Shown here in pieces: positions 23,573 to 35,353 of a stretch of 64,000 nucleotides of DNA. The translations under genes and the position numbers were made by a program. The stretch comes from Elephas maximus indicus (lineage: Eukaryota > Chordata > Mammalia > Proboscidea > Elephantidae). The stretch is from positions 49,329,501-49,393,500 of the forward strand of contig NC_064820.1 in assembly GCF_024166365.1 (NCBI RefSeq), in the 5' to 3' direction. Positions within the stretch are counted from its first letter, which is position 1; every line of letters starts with the position of its first letter. Below the pieces are notes generated by a model that made no database searches, was not told where the DNA came from, and saw nothing but the letters and a program-made list of their open reading frames with translations.

Positions 23573-23862
23573 GAGCAGAGGCTTCCTTTTCTGCAGAATG
23601 AAAATATAAGACACACTACCTCTCATTCTTTTTCACCAAACTCTACCCCTCCTCTGGTGACCCTGTTCTTTGCTGAGGCTGGCCCCCGGCAAAGGACCTT
23701 CCTCTAGAGTCAACAGAGAGAGAGAGCCTTCCCCTGGAGCTGAGGCCCTGATTTTGGACTTTTTGCCTCCTAGACTGTGAGAGAATAAGCTTCTGTTTGT
23801 TGAAGCCATCCACTTGTGGTATTTCTGTTATAGCAGCACTAGATAACCAAGACAGTGGAGAT

Positions 23863-24554
23863 GGAGATGAAGCCCAGGTCAGTTCATATCCACGCTAAGT
23901 TCACAAGTGGTATTAGGTAGCTCCAGTCACTTTGGCCTGGCCGAGAACCTGGGGCTTCCCAATCCCAGCTTAGATGACCAAGCAGTCATCACATTGACCT
24001 CTTGATTTCTGTAAGGGGGAGGGGGAGTATTTCAGATATTTGAGGAATTGCTATGCAGCTTGTAAAATCTTGGTTTTTAAAATATAAACAAAATTTGTTA
24101 ATACTCCTGTGTTTTAAAAGTCCATCTACTGTTTCATACTTCCACGAGTATTTCCAGGTTTTAATCATTCTTAACTCAGCATTTCATTTGGCTAAATCAC
24201 TCTGAATGAAACCAAAGACCTATTGGCCTTGTTTTAGAAAGAACAGCATAACCCCATAAGCTGCTTTGGGAATAATTCTAGAGCTCTAAATAGGAAGTAT
24301 TTAGTGTAATTTATACTGCTGCGATTAACAGATCTTATACCTGTACTTCTCTCTCATTTTAGTGCCTAGGTTTAAATATTTTGGGCTGCAATATTGAGTG
24401 GAAAACATTAAAGACCTTAACTCATTCAATATTTTTAAATCACATATACCCAATGATAATCTCTGATTTTATGCGCATTTATTTTATATTCACAAATTAA
24501 AGGAAGATTTTATGGCTCTATTGTTAGGCAAATTCATGCAGGTTTAAAGAGTAT
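23863..24554. other. Unassigned AT-rich sequence
   Basis: No recognised repeat or gene. Confidence 0.35.
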
Positions 24555-26045
24555 CTCAGGGCTATAGTCTTGTGGAGTCCTTCAGTCTCAAATGATCCAG
24601 TAAGTCTGGACTTTTTAAGAATTTGAGTTTTGTTCCACATTTTGTTCTTATTCTATCAGAATCCATCATTGTGTTCCTGATCAGAACAGTCAGCAGTGTT
24701 AGCTGGGCACCATCTAGTTCTTCTAATCTCAGGGTAGATGAGGTCATAGTTCCTGGAGAGTACTAGTCCTGTGGACTAGTTTCTTCTCTAAGTGTTTTGT
24801 TTCCTTCTTTCTCTTTTACTCTGGAAGTGCAGAGACCAATAGTTGTATCTTAGATGGCCACTCACAAGCTTTTAAGACCCCAGACTCTACTCACCAAACT
24901 AGGATGTAGAATATAAACTTTACATACTATATTATGCCAATTGACTGAGTTGTCCCATGAGATTATGGTCCTAAGCTTTCAGACTCCATAAACCAATTCC
25001 ACAAGGTGTTTGATTCTATCTAAGAAGTATCCATATTTGTGCCCCCATGTGCTTTTATTGTACATATAAATATATATGGATGCATATACTTACATATATA
25101 TACACCTGCATATATGCCCACATATATACACATGCGTATACATACCTATACACTTGTTTGCATATACACATGCACATGTAACCACACTACTATTTTTTAG
25201 TTGTTGTTACATAGTTGTATATGTCATACCAATTACTAAATGTTCTTTTTTCTTTCATATTTCTTAGTGGCATCATTTACCTTGATCCAGCTGTGCACAC
25301 ATCACCCACTTTTGATGTTGTATTTTCCATCTCCAGAAATAACAAGAGCCTACTATCTAGAGAGCAATCTATCTCTGCCCCCACCACCTATCCCTGATAA
25401 CCACCAGTGATCATTGGTTTCAATATGTATACCTATTCTTTTCTTTTTGTAATAGTGAAATCAGACAGCATTTGTCCTTTTGTGATTGAATCATTTCACT
25501 CAGCATAATGTCCTCCAAATTCATCCACGTTATAATATGGTTTGAGAACTCATCATTGTTCTTTATGGCTGCATGGCATTCCATTGTATGTATGTACTAC
25601 ATTTTGTTCATCCATTCATCTGTCGATAGGTACTTAGGTTGTTTCCATCTTTTTGCTATTGTGAACAGTGCTGCAATGAACATAGGTGTGCATATGTCTG
25701 ATTGTGTCTTTAGTATTAGATCTCTAGGGTATATACCTAGAAGTAGGATTGCTGGATCATAAGATAGTTCTAACTCTAGTTTTTTGAGGAAGTGCTATAC
25801 TGTTTTGCATAGTGATTATACCATTTTACAATCCCACCAGCAGTGGGTAAGAGTTCCAGTCTTCCTATATCCTTGCCAGCATTTGTTGTTTTCTGTTTGT
25901 TTTTTGATCAGTGCCATTTTAGCAGGGGTGAGATGGTATCTCACTGTAGTTTTGATTTGTACCTCTCTAACAGCTAATGATCGTGAGCCCCTTTTCATGT
26001 GTTTGTTGGCTACTTGAATGTCTTCTTTGGTGACCTTCCTCTGAT
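24555..26045 (-). mobile_element. L1 LINE, 3' part with end of ORF2
   Basis: The 3' UTR (24555-25430) matches the layout of the L1 at 39200-39700, for example 'cttagatggccactcacaag' and 'aagaccccagactctactca'. It includes a degenerate (tatacatg)n stretch (25060-25175). From about 25500 the minus strand has diverged ORF2 C-terminal text. Stops and frame breaks abound and no poly(A) tail remains. Confidence 0.8.
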
Positions 26046-26084
26046 TTTTCTAATAATATCTCTTTCATAAAGCAATGGTCTATA

Positions 26085-26320
26085 AACTCATGGTCTATAT
26101 CTGTGCTGCCCAATACAGTAGCCACTTGCCACATGTGAGTATTTAGATTTAAATTAAAGTTAAATTAAAATTTCAGTTCCTCAGTCACACTGCCCACATT
26201 CCGAGTGCTTAATGGGCATGTGGCTAGTGGTTACTGTATTGCATGGCACAGGTATAGAATATGTGCACCATTTCAGAAAGTTCTTTTAGACAGTGCTAGT
26301 CCATGGGGTACAAATGGTTA
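26085..26320 (+). mobile_element. hAT-type MITE with long inverted ends
   Basis: Left end 'tctgtgctgcccaatacagt' with 'agccacttgccacatgtgag', and right end 'gtggctagtggttactgtat', are imperfect inverted repeats. The middle is an AT-rich taaattaaagttaaatt spacer. MER3/MER5-type non-autonomous element. Confidence 0.6.
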
Positions 26321-26450
26321 ATGCACTCAGCTGTTAACTGAAAGGCTGGAGGTTCAAGTCCACCCAGAAGAAAGGCCTGTTGATCTACTTTCAAAAAAAT
26401 CAACCATTGAAAACCCTACTCTAACACACATGGGGTTGCCATAAGTCATG
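26298..26450 (+). repeat. AfroSINE-type SINE, degenerate
   Basis: Head partly decayed, 'agaagaaaggcctgttgatc' present and the end lost. It abuts or overlaps the right end of the MITE. Confidence 0.75.
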
Positions 26451-26649
26451 GTTTTTCAGGGGTTTTCAAGTCTACATTAAATGAGAATAAGTATATGTGA
26501 TGAAAAGAATTTTTAAATCACTTAATAGATTGAAATATTATTCTGCCACAATAGGGATAAAAAGAACTAAAGGCATAATTCTGAAGAATGTCAGCATTTA
26601 AGAATTAGGCCCTGAAACTGAGATTAGGAAATAATGACAAAGATTATGC

Positions 26650-27390
26650 TGTTGTTGTTAGGCACTGTCGAGTCAGTTTCGACTCATAGCCACTCTATGT
26701 ACAATAGAATGAAACACTGCCTGGTCTTGTGCCTCCTCACAATTGTTTCTGTGTTTAAGCTCATTGTTGCAGCTATTGTGCCAGTCCATCTCGTTGAGGG
26801 TACTCCTCTTTTTCGCTGACCCTCTACTTTACCAAGCATGATGTCCTTCTCCAAGGACTGGTCCCTCCTGATAATATGTCCAAAGTATGTGAGACAAAGT
26901 CTTGCCATCCTTGCTTCCAAGGAGCATTCTGGCTGTACTTCTTCCAAGACAGATTTGTTCAGCCTTCTGGAAGTCCATGATAGACTCAATATTCTTCTCC
27001 AGCCCCATAATTCAAAGGCATCAATTCCTTCTCAGTTTTCCTTATTTCATTGCCCAGCTTTCACATGCATATGAAGTGATCAAAAAGACCACGGTTTGGG
27101 TCAGGCACTCCTTAGTCCTCAAAGTGAAATCTTTGCTTTTTGACACTTTAAAGAGGTCTTTTGCAGCAGATTTGCCCAGTGAAATAACTCATTTGATTTC
27201 TTGACTGTTGCTTCCATGGGCATTGATTGTGAATTCAAATAAAATAAAATCCTTGACAATTTCAGCCTTTTCTCCATTTATCATGATGTTGCTTATTGTT
27301 TTCTTTATGTTGAGGTGTAATCCATACTGAAGGCTGTAGACTTTGGTCTTCATCAGTAAATCCCTCAAGTCCTCTTCACTTTCAGCAAGC
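26650..27390 (-). mobile_element. RTE LINE 3' part
   Basis: The reversed RTE end begins 'gttgttgttaggcactgtcg' and runs to 'cttcactttcagcaagcaag', covering the end of the reverse-transcriptase ORF and the 3' UTR. The minus frame 26684-26989 still reads RTE-like protein (RLCLTYFGHIIRRDQSLEKD), but breaks elsewhere show it is dead. Confidence 0.88.
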
Positions 27391-28197
27391 AAGGTTGAAT
27401 AGAATAGCTTGGAAAGTAGAAAAAGAAAGCATAAGAATGTGATATCACAGAAGGAAAGAAGATATTTCGAGGAGAGAGTGCTCAGTAGTTTCAGTGCTGT
27501 CGAGAAGTCAAGTGAGAAAATGATTGAAAAGTATGCACTAAATATATCCACTAGGAGAAGATATTAGTAATATTGGAAAGAGAACTTTCTGGAAAGTTGT
27601 AAGGGCATAAACCAGATTGCAACAGATAGAAGTGTAAATGGGAGAGGGCAAAAAGGAGAATGAAAATATACACAACTCTTTCAAAAAAATTGGTTATGAA
27701 ATACAGGATAAATGGGAAAACCAGAGGGTGATACAAGGTCCGAGGTAACTTTTTTAATGAGAGTTTGGGTATATTACAAGTTAAAGGTAGAACTCTGCTT
27801 TTCAGCAGAACATAGTCAATATTGCAGACCAAAGCTTCTACTGTAATAATTGGGAGAAAGTCAGAAATTTCTAAATATCATATTTTTAGAGGTTTAGGAG
27901 AGCTGTAGAATCAAGGAGGACTAGATGAACTAGAAATATGGAAGAGAAGAACTGGTCTGAGTCGAGCTGAGAATTGTCAGCTACCATCCCTCCCCCTCTA
28001 CACACACAAAAAGGGGAAATTGTCAATTCTGGGTGCAGGAAAGAGGATCAGTTCTGCCCCAGGCCAATGACCTCTGCAGGAGAAATAGGACTAATATATA
28101 TATAACAACAAATTAAAAACTTGATGTGCCACAAATAATAGCCTTTTTTCCCTACCTGGCATTTGCTGAGTTCTGGGACTGTAGAAGAGGTTGGACA
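27391..28197. other. Unassigned sequence, part old repeat
   Basis: Text around 27460-27520 ('cagtgctgtcgagaagtcaa') resembles a common old mammalian repeat that I cannot name. No gene. Confidence 0.35.
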
Positions 28198-28722
28198 GCA
28201 TCTTAGTTATCTAGAGATGCTACAACAGAAATACCATATGTGGATGCCTTCCACGAAGAGAATTTTATTCTCTCACAATTTAGGAGGCTAGGAGTCCAAA
28301 TCCAGGGCACCAGCCCTAGGGGAAGCCTTTCTTTCTGTGTCAGTTCTGGGGGAAGGTCCTGTCATCAATCTTCCCCAGTCTAGGAGCTTCTCAGCTCAGG
28401 GACCCCAGGTCCAAAGGATGTGCTCTGCTCCCGGTGCTTCTTTCTTGGTAGCATGAGGTCCCTCTCCTCTCTGCTCTATTCTCTCTTTTATATCTCAAAA
28501 GAGGTTGACTCAAGATACAACCTAATCTTGTAGATTTGAGTTCTGGATCATTAACATAACTGCCTCTAATCCTCCCTCATGAACATCATAGAGGTAGGAT
28601 TTACAACACATAGAATAATCACATCAGATCACAAAATGGTGGACAACCACACAATACTGGGAACCATGGCCTAGCCACGTTGATACACATTTTGTGGGGG
28701 GACACAATTCAAGCCATAACAG
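28198..28722 (-). mobile_element. MaLR-type solo LTR
   Basis: Reversed intact relative of the 22308 element: 'cttagttatctagagatgct' at the left, 'gggggacacaattcaagcca' at the right. Confidence 0.82.
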
Positions 28723-29504
28723 AGAGCTAGGCAGAAAGCTCCTAAAAGGCAGAGTAATTTATCCTGCTTAGAAAACAAGACCCACCAGAAAAGTAAGCCA
28801 GCCTCAAGCATATTGACAATCTTTCATCTAGACATTTGACAGGAGCGGCATGGAACAGGAGGCTATAGAGCTTGAATGGGAACCTCTGAAGTACAGGGCT
28901 GTATCTCCTTCAGCCTTTTAGGGCTGAGGGGATGGAGACGAATATGGCTCTAAAGAAAAGGACAGAATGGCCCCTCCTCAGAAAATGGGGCAAACCAAAG
29001 GTAGACTGCAACCCAGCTTCAATTTTCCGCAAATCCTGTAATCCTTCATTCTATCTGCCTAACAGAGGAAAGGGTGAAACTCTCTCTGGTGGCAGACAAC
29101 ATCATACAAGGGCTCTTCCTTTCTTTTATTCATATGATCTGACATAAAATAAGTTGATAATGTAATGAGGCAAAAAATATAATCCATCATTAAGTGAAAA
29201 AAGCAGATGATAGAACTAAACCTACAAATGATCCAGTTAGTGATGTCAGCAGAAAAAAAAAAGGAAACTGTAAAAATCAGAATATTATTAGACTTTATAA
29301 GTCTCATAAAGATAACTACTAAAAGAATAGTAAAATAATGCTTAATCAATAAATCAATAGAAGAAAAACTGGGAAAATAAGAATGTTTGGATATTCTAAA
29401 AGTAGATAAGAAAGGAGAAAAAATGGAACATTAACCTATGGGTCAAATAGAAAACCACATAAACTTAACCATATCAAGTTATATCAGCTAATACCAAGGC
29501 CTAA
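28723..29504. other. Unassigned AT-rich sequence
   Basis: Several A-rich patches and no recognised gene or family. Confidence 0.35.
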
Positions 29505-29680
29505 CAGTTTTCATCCACCCAGCGATACCAGAAGAAAGGCCTGGAGGTCGACTTCCATAAAGATTATATCCAAGAAAACCCTACGAAGCAGCTCTACTCT
29601 GTAACACATTGCGCCCCTCAGTGGTTGCCATGAGTCAGAATCAACTTGATGACAATGGGTTTGGTTTTCTTGTTCTTAAC
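29505..29680 (+). repeat. AfroSINE-type SINE, degenerate
   Basis: 'agaagaaaggcctggaggtc', 'ttccataaagattatatcca' and the tail 'caacttgatgacaatgggtt' are recognisable. The head is mostly lost. Confidence 0.75.
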
Positions 29681-29739
29681 TATTTATATGCCTTTTTTAT
29701 ATATATATACTCCTGTAACCTCTTCTCTATTCCCACTAC

Positions 29740-29945
29740 TATAGCCCAAATTAAGACCTGCATAATCTGTCACCAAGACTATTTCAATAGATCCCAAACA
29801 ATTTTCCCTCCTTCTCCCACGGCATCTTCCAATCCATCCTCCATAGAAATGCCACCATGATTTTTCTGGCATGAATCTGACCAGGTCCCTCTCCTGCTTA
29901 AAATATCTCAGTGGCTCCCGTTAGCTTAAGGAAGACATCAAAAAC
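29740..29945 (+). repeat. L2-like LINE fragment
   Basis: 'gaccaggtccctctcctgct' and 'aaaatatctcagtggctccc' follow the L2 3' region. Diverged. Confidence 0.5.
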
Positions 29946-30277
29946 TAAAGGCTTGCTGAATAGGTCGCCTTTCTGACAAAATAGGAGGATTCAGGGATCT
30001 TTTTGCTGACTTATTTTATGGTAATAACTGTGCAAAGAATTGTGTCTTTAGCTGGAGCAGGGACTTTCCAATTTGTCTTCCCCTTATTCCCCTTATTGGC
30101 TCTGGGGCCAAATATCAGTTGTTTTTCAGCATCGCTCTTATGCAGTTTTTTAGGGGGTGTGAGGGAACAAATATTGCTCTGGATTTATGTCCCCCAAAAA
30201 GTGGTGAAAAATGACAGAGAGGGCAGTGTGTGTTGAACACAAATGGGAGATAGCCTACACCTTCATACAGATGAGGG
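29946..30277. other. Unassigned sequence
   Basis: No recognised feature. A 77-codon frame at 30003-30236 lacks context. Confidence 0.35.
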
Positions 30278-31012
30278 TCGCTGGCTGGCGCAAGTGGTTT
30301 GCACTGGACTACTAACCTAAATGTTGGTGGTTCAAATCCGCCCAGCGGTCCCTTGGAAGAAAGGCTTGGTGATCTTCTTCCATAAAGATTGTTGCTGTTA
30401 GGTGCCATCAAGTCAGTTCCAACTCATATCGACACTAGGTACAGCAGAACAAAACACTGCCCAGTCCTGCATCATCCTCACAATTGTTGTTATGCTTGAG
30501 CCCATTGTTGCAGCCACTGTGTCAGTCCATCTTGTTGAGGGTCTTCCTCTTTTTCACCGACCCTCTACTTTACCAAGCATGATGTCCTTCTCCAGGGACT
30601 GATCCCTGCTGATAGCATGTCCAAAGTATGTGAGACAAAGTCTCACCATCCTCACTTCTGAGGAGCATTCTGGCTGTACTTCTCCAAGCAGGCTTCTTTG
30701 TTCTTCTGGCAGCCCGTGGTATATTCGATATTCTTCACCAACACCATAACTCAAAGGCGTCAATTCTTCTTTAGCCTTTCTTATTCATTGCCCAGCTTTC
30801 TCATGCCTATGAGGCTATTGAAAACACCGCAGCTTGGGTCAGGCACACCTTAGTCCTTAAAGTGACATCTTTGCTTTTTAATACTTTAAAGAGGTCTTTT
30901 GCGGCACATTTGTCCATAAAGATTAAAAAGAGAAAAGATTAGAGCCAAGAAAACACTATGGAGCCATTCTGCTTGGAATCCACTCCATAGCATAGGGTTT
31001 GGTTTTGATTTT
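30278..31012 (+). repeat. AfroSINE-type SINE split by an RTE
   Basis: The left part (30278-30388) runs from 'gtcgctggctggcgcaagtg' to tccataaagatt. The right part (30916-31012) resumes from a second tccataaagatt to 'tccatagcatagggtttgg'. The interruption is an RTE end. Confidence 0.85.
30389..30915 (-). mobile_element. RTE LINE 3' end inserted in the SINE
   Basis: Reversed RTE, 'gttgctgttaggtgccatca' to 'ttttgcggcacatttg'. Flanked by the 12 bp duplication TCCATAAAGATT derived from the host SINE. 5'-truncated. Confidence 0.88.
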
Positions 31013-31292
31013 CATACAAAGATCACTCTTCCAAGTACAATGTGTTTTCCCCGTTGTAAACATTGTCTTCCTGCCCTTGTAGGCATGGTTCCTTAATATG
31101 GTACACAAGGCCCTTAATGATTGCTTATTGCCTTAATCACCATCTTCATCAACCACCATTCTTGGCATAAGTTCTTCTGCTCCCTAACAGTGCCAAACTT
31201 TTCGTAAGTGGTCACCTGTCCATTCTATGGCACATTCTGTTACTTCACACCTTTGCCTAAACTGTTCTCTTTACCTAAACCCTAATCATTTC

Positions 31293-31463
31293 AGTGGGGC
31301 CCTAGTGGTACAGTGGTTAAGAGGTACGGCTGCTAACAAAAACGTTGGCAGTTCAAATCTACCAGCCGCTCTTTGGAAACCCTATGGGGCAGTTCTACTC
31401 TGCCCTATAGAGTCGCTATGAGTTGGAATTGACTCAGTGGCAACGAGTTTGGTGTGGGGTTTA
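31293..31463 (+). repeat. AfroSINE-type SINE, short form
   Basis: Complete copy flanked by aatcatttcag and aatcacttcag, an 11 bp duplication with one change. Confidence 0.9.
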
Positions 31464-31570
31464 ATCACTTCAGGTATCACCAGCTCTGGGAGTCTTTCTT
31501 GAGTGTTTTCTCTGAAGCCGGGTTTTCCTTGTCCATCTTCCCAGGACATCTACTAAAAATCCTTGTCTTT

Positions 31571-31650
31571 ACACTTAACACACTATATTGTAATTGCATT
31601 TTTATGTGTTCTATGTCATTCATTATTGGCCTATGAGCTCCTAGATACCT
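31571..31650 (+). repeat. L2 segment also found at 33773-33852
   Basis: Ungapped alignment of the two 80 bp segments gives 74 matches. It is the apparent source of the insert in the HNRNPA1 pseudogene, because here it sits in natural L2 context. Confidence 0.8.
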
Positions 31651-31706
31651 TCCTTGTCTTTGTAGCTCCAACCAGCAAATGCCACATGATAAGCTTCCAA
31701 TACTCA

Positions 31707-31759
31707 AAAAAAAAAAAAAAAAAAAAACCCACTGCAGTGGAATCAATTCCAATTCATAG
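31707..31759 (-). repeat. Ultra-short SINE 3' end with A-run
   Basis: About 20 A residues followed by only 'cccactgcagtggaatcaat' and 'tccaattcatag', the reversed SINE tail. Flanks agcttccaata and agcttccagta suggest a real, very short insertion. Confidence 0.75.
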
Positions 31760-31897
31760 CTTCCAGTAAGTGCTGTTTAAATGACATGAAATGAAATACT
31801 TTGTACTCAGTAAAATATATGTTGTTCCTGTCTCTCTCACCCTACCTCAAAACCTAAAGATTTTGAAAGTTAATAACACTTTATTACAACACATAAT

Positions 31898-32075
31898 TGG
31901 AAACCCTGGTGGCCTGTAGTGGTTAAGAGCTATGGCTGCTAACCGAAGAGGTCAGCAGTTCAAATCCATGAGGTGCTCTTTGGAAAACCCTGTGGAGCAG
32001 CTCTACTCTGTCCTATGGGGTTGCTATGAGTTGGAATCAACTCGAGGGCAATGGGTTTGGGTTTTTTTTTTTTAT
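31898..32075 (+). repeat. AfroSINE-type SINE, short form
   Basis: Complete copy ending in a T-run near 32063-32074. Confidence 0.9.
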
Positions 32076-32192
32076 ATATACATAACGCTTAACAACACTT
32101 CACTAGTTAGTACAGTTTTAAGCACCTTGGAAATATTTCCTGAGGCTTTTGAATACAAATTATCTCAGAATTTAACACCTACCTTCCTCTTG

Positions 32193-32485
32193 GCAACCCT
32201 GGTGGTGTAGTGGTTAAGTGCTACGGCTGCTAACCAAAGGGTCAGCAGTTCGAATCCGCCAGGCGCTCCTTGAAAACTATGGGGCAGTTCTACTCTGTCT
32301 TATAGGGTTGCTATGACTTGGAATCAACTGGACGGCACTAGGTTTGGTTTTTTGGGTTCCTGGTGGTGTAGTGGTTAAGTGCTAATCTGCCAGGCGCCCC
32401 TTGGAAACTCTATGGGGCAGTTCTACTCTGTCCTATAGGGTCGCTATGAGTCGGAATGGACTCGACGGCAGGGGGCGGGAGTGGG
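32193..32485 (+). repeat. Dimeric AfroSINE within one target duplication
   Basis: A full SINE (32193-32355) is joined head-to-tail to a second (32356-32485) that lacks the stretch between A box and B box. The whole dimer, not each unit, is flanked by ACCTTCCTCTTG (32181-32192 and 32486-32497). No duplication separates the two units. Confidence 0.85.
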
Positions 32486-32525
32486 ACCTTCCTCTTGCTA
32501 TGAGGATGCCAACCTGGTCCGATGG

Positions 32526-32538
32526 CTCCACCTGGTGG
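32526..32538 (-). promoter_or_regulatory. CTCF-like motif
   Basis: The minus strand reads CCACCAGGTGGAG, close to the CTCF core. A single motif match, so only suggestive. Confidence 0.35.
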
Positions 32539-33140
32539 CGACATCAAGTAGCTGCTTGGCGCCCTTGAGACCAGCCACAGCAGTAGGGGATATTGCCTAC
32601 TTCCCTATCTCTCTCTTTAGTTTTCTAGGGGATCACGATTAGCCATCTTGAAGAAGAATCCGTGACTGGTTGGACCTGAACCTCTCCTCACAGGCAAAGA
32701 GTGAGGACATTTACTCTCTCAAGGAAGAAAAGGGAGGCCCCTCATTTGTGGTTTGGGAGCTGGACATATTAGTAGGGTACAAGTGAACATAAGAAGGAAA
32801 AAGCAAACTGTCATGAGACACAGACTTATGCATATTGTGCCGGAAAAGCAGGATAAGCATTTAATTATATTCTTTAAATTACCAGTTTCCTAATAAGTAA
32901 TTACTTGGTGTGCTAAAAAACTTCCAGTTGTGTGTAATAAGTTCTTTTGTAGTATCATTATGAATTTTCACTTATTTGATCTTTCAGTCCACAGTCATCG
33001 TTATTTTTTTGTTACACAAATTGCCCCATCTTTGACCACTAAAAGCTTCTTCAGGTTGGCTCCAGTGCCCTTTTAACACAATCCCATTAACCTTTGATAG
33101 TTGTCTTGCTTTCTAGTATGATATTACAGGTTTGCTTTCT
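32539..33140. other. Unassigned sequence
   Basis: Low-copy text between the SINE dimer and the pseudogene. Nothing recognised. Confidence 0.35.
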
Positions 33141-33149
33141 GCCTGTGGA

Positions 33150-34060
<911 letters not shown>

Positions 34061-34599
34061 CTCCATCTCTCTCCATATTGTTTGGTTAAGTGGTTTGTAG
34101 TTTTAGGTGTGTATGGCTTGTCTGCTGCCTATACTAAGAAAGTGTAGGGGAGATACAAAACCCCTTGCTGACTGGACCAAAGAATTAATGCAACCTCACC
34201 TGGGGTCACAGAGTCTTCTCTCCAAAGCAGTGGAGCCTAATCTTATGCTGTTCACTGAGAGTCATCATTCTATATAAGCAATGAGTTTAAATACTTAATA
34301 TTATAAGATCACAAGAAATGTGATAATGTAACCCAAAAGACATGGAATAACTTGTTTTCACAAAATACACTTTTATTGTAGTCATGGAAAGAACCCTGGC
34401 TTATCCTGTTGTTCAGTCCCAATGCTGTTTATCAAAAACAGGATACAAGAGAGGCATTAAGCTAATTTTTCACACAAGAGTTGAATCTGGAGTAAAGCTA
34501 AAGTCAAGACCTCGGAATTGCCAAATTATGCTTGGCTATGATTTTTATAGGCTTAATGCTGAGTCAGGAAAGATAGGGGAGTCATCCCAGTTCAGACTT
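34061..34599. other. Unassigned sequence after the pseudogene
   Basis: May include 3' UTR remnants of the retrocopy at its start. Nothing else is recognised before RTE text begins. Confidence 0.35.
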
Positions 34600-35353
34600 A
34601 AAACTCCCAAAAAGGCAGGGACCTTAACTGACCCGCTCTACCATGTGGCCACACAAAGGCATTCTACTGTGCGGATCATAACAAATTATGGATAACATTC
34701 CGAAGAATGGGAATTCCAGAATACTTACTTGTGCTCTTGTGGAACTTGTACATAGGCAGTCTTTCAAACAGAGCAAGGTGATACTGCATGGTTTAAAATC
34801 AAGAACAGTGTAAGTCAAGGTTGCATCCTTTCGCTGTACTTATTCAATCCAAATAATCCAAAAAGCTGGACTATATGAAGAAGAATGTGGCATCAGGATT
34901 GGTGGAAGAGTCACTAACAACCTGCAATATGCAAATGACACAACCTTGCTTGCTGAAAGAGGACTTGAAGCATTTACTAATAAAGATCAAAGTATACAGC
35001 CTTCAGTATGGTTACAACTCAAAATAAAGAAAACAAAAATCCTCACAACAGGACCGATAAACAACATCATGATAAATGGAGAAAAGACTGAAGTTGTCAA
35101 GATTTCATTTTACTTGGATCCACAATCAACGCCCATGGAAGCAGCAATCAGGAAATAAAATTATGTATTGCATTGGGCAAGTTTGCTGCAAAAGATCTCT
35201 CCAAAATATTAGAAAGCAAAGATGTCACCTTGAAGACTAAGGTGTGCCTGACTCAAGCCATGGTGTTTTCAATCGCATCATATGCATGTGAAAGCTGGAT
35301 AATGAATAAAGAAGACCAAAGAAGAATTGACACCTTTTAATTATGGCGTTGGC

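Larger units (their letters stand above)
22668..23691 (+). mobile_element. Betaretrovirus-like solo LTR, copy 1
   Basis: A 1,024 bp element starts tgctgggagccagg and ends ggcccccggca (TG...CA), with a perfect 6 bp target duplication (AAGGAC). Its near-identical partner is 35354-36383 on the minus strand. A TATA-like TATAAAAG (23548-23555) sits only about 12 bp before AATAAA (23567-23572), the compact arrangement of MMTV-type LTRs with a very short R. A long frame fills much of U3. No internal viral genes flank it, so it is a solo LTR. Class II (ERVK/betaretrovirus-like) is inferred from duplication size, length and layout. Confidence 0.85.
22308..23862 (+). mobile_element. MaLR-type LTR split by betaretrovirus-like LTR
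   Basis: The left part (22308-22667) begins 'agattgaattgtgtccccca'. The right part (23692-23862) resumes 'aaggaccttcctctagag' and ends 'gcagcactagataaccaaga'. A related copy lies on the minus strand at 28198-28722. The interruption is bounded by a 6 bp duplication. Confidence 0.8.
31040..31790 (+). repeat. L2-like LINE end with two SINE insertions
   Basis: L2-like text ('cacacctttgcctaaactgt', 'tattggcctatgagctccta', 'gtctttgtagctccaaccag') is interrupted by SINEs at 31293-31463 and 31707-31759. The 80 bp at 31571-31650 reappears inside the HNRNPA1 pseudogene. Confidence 0.6.
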
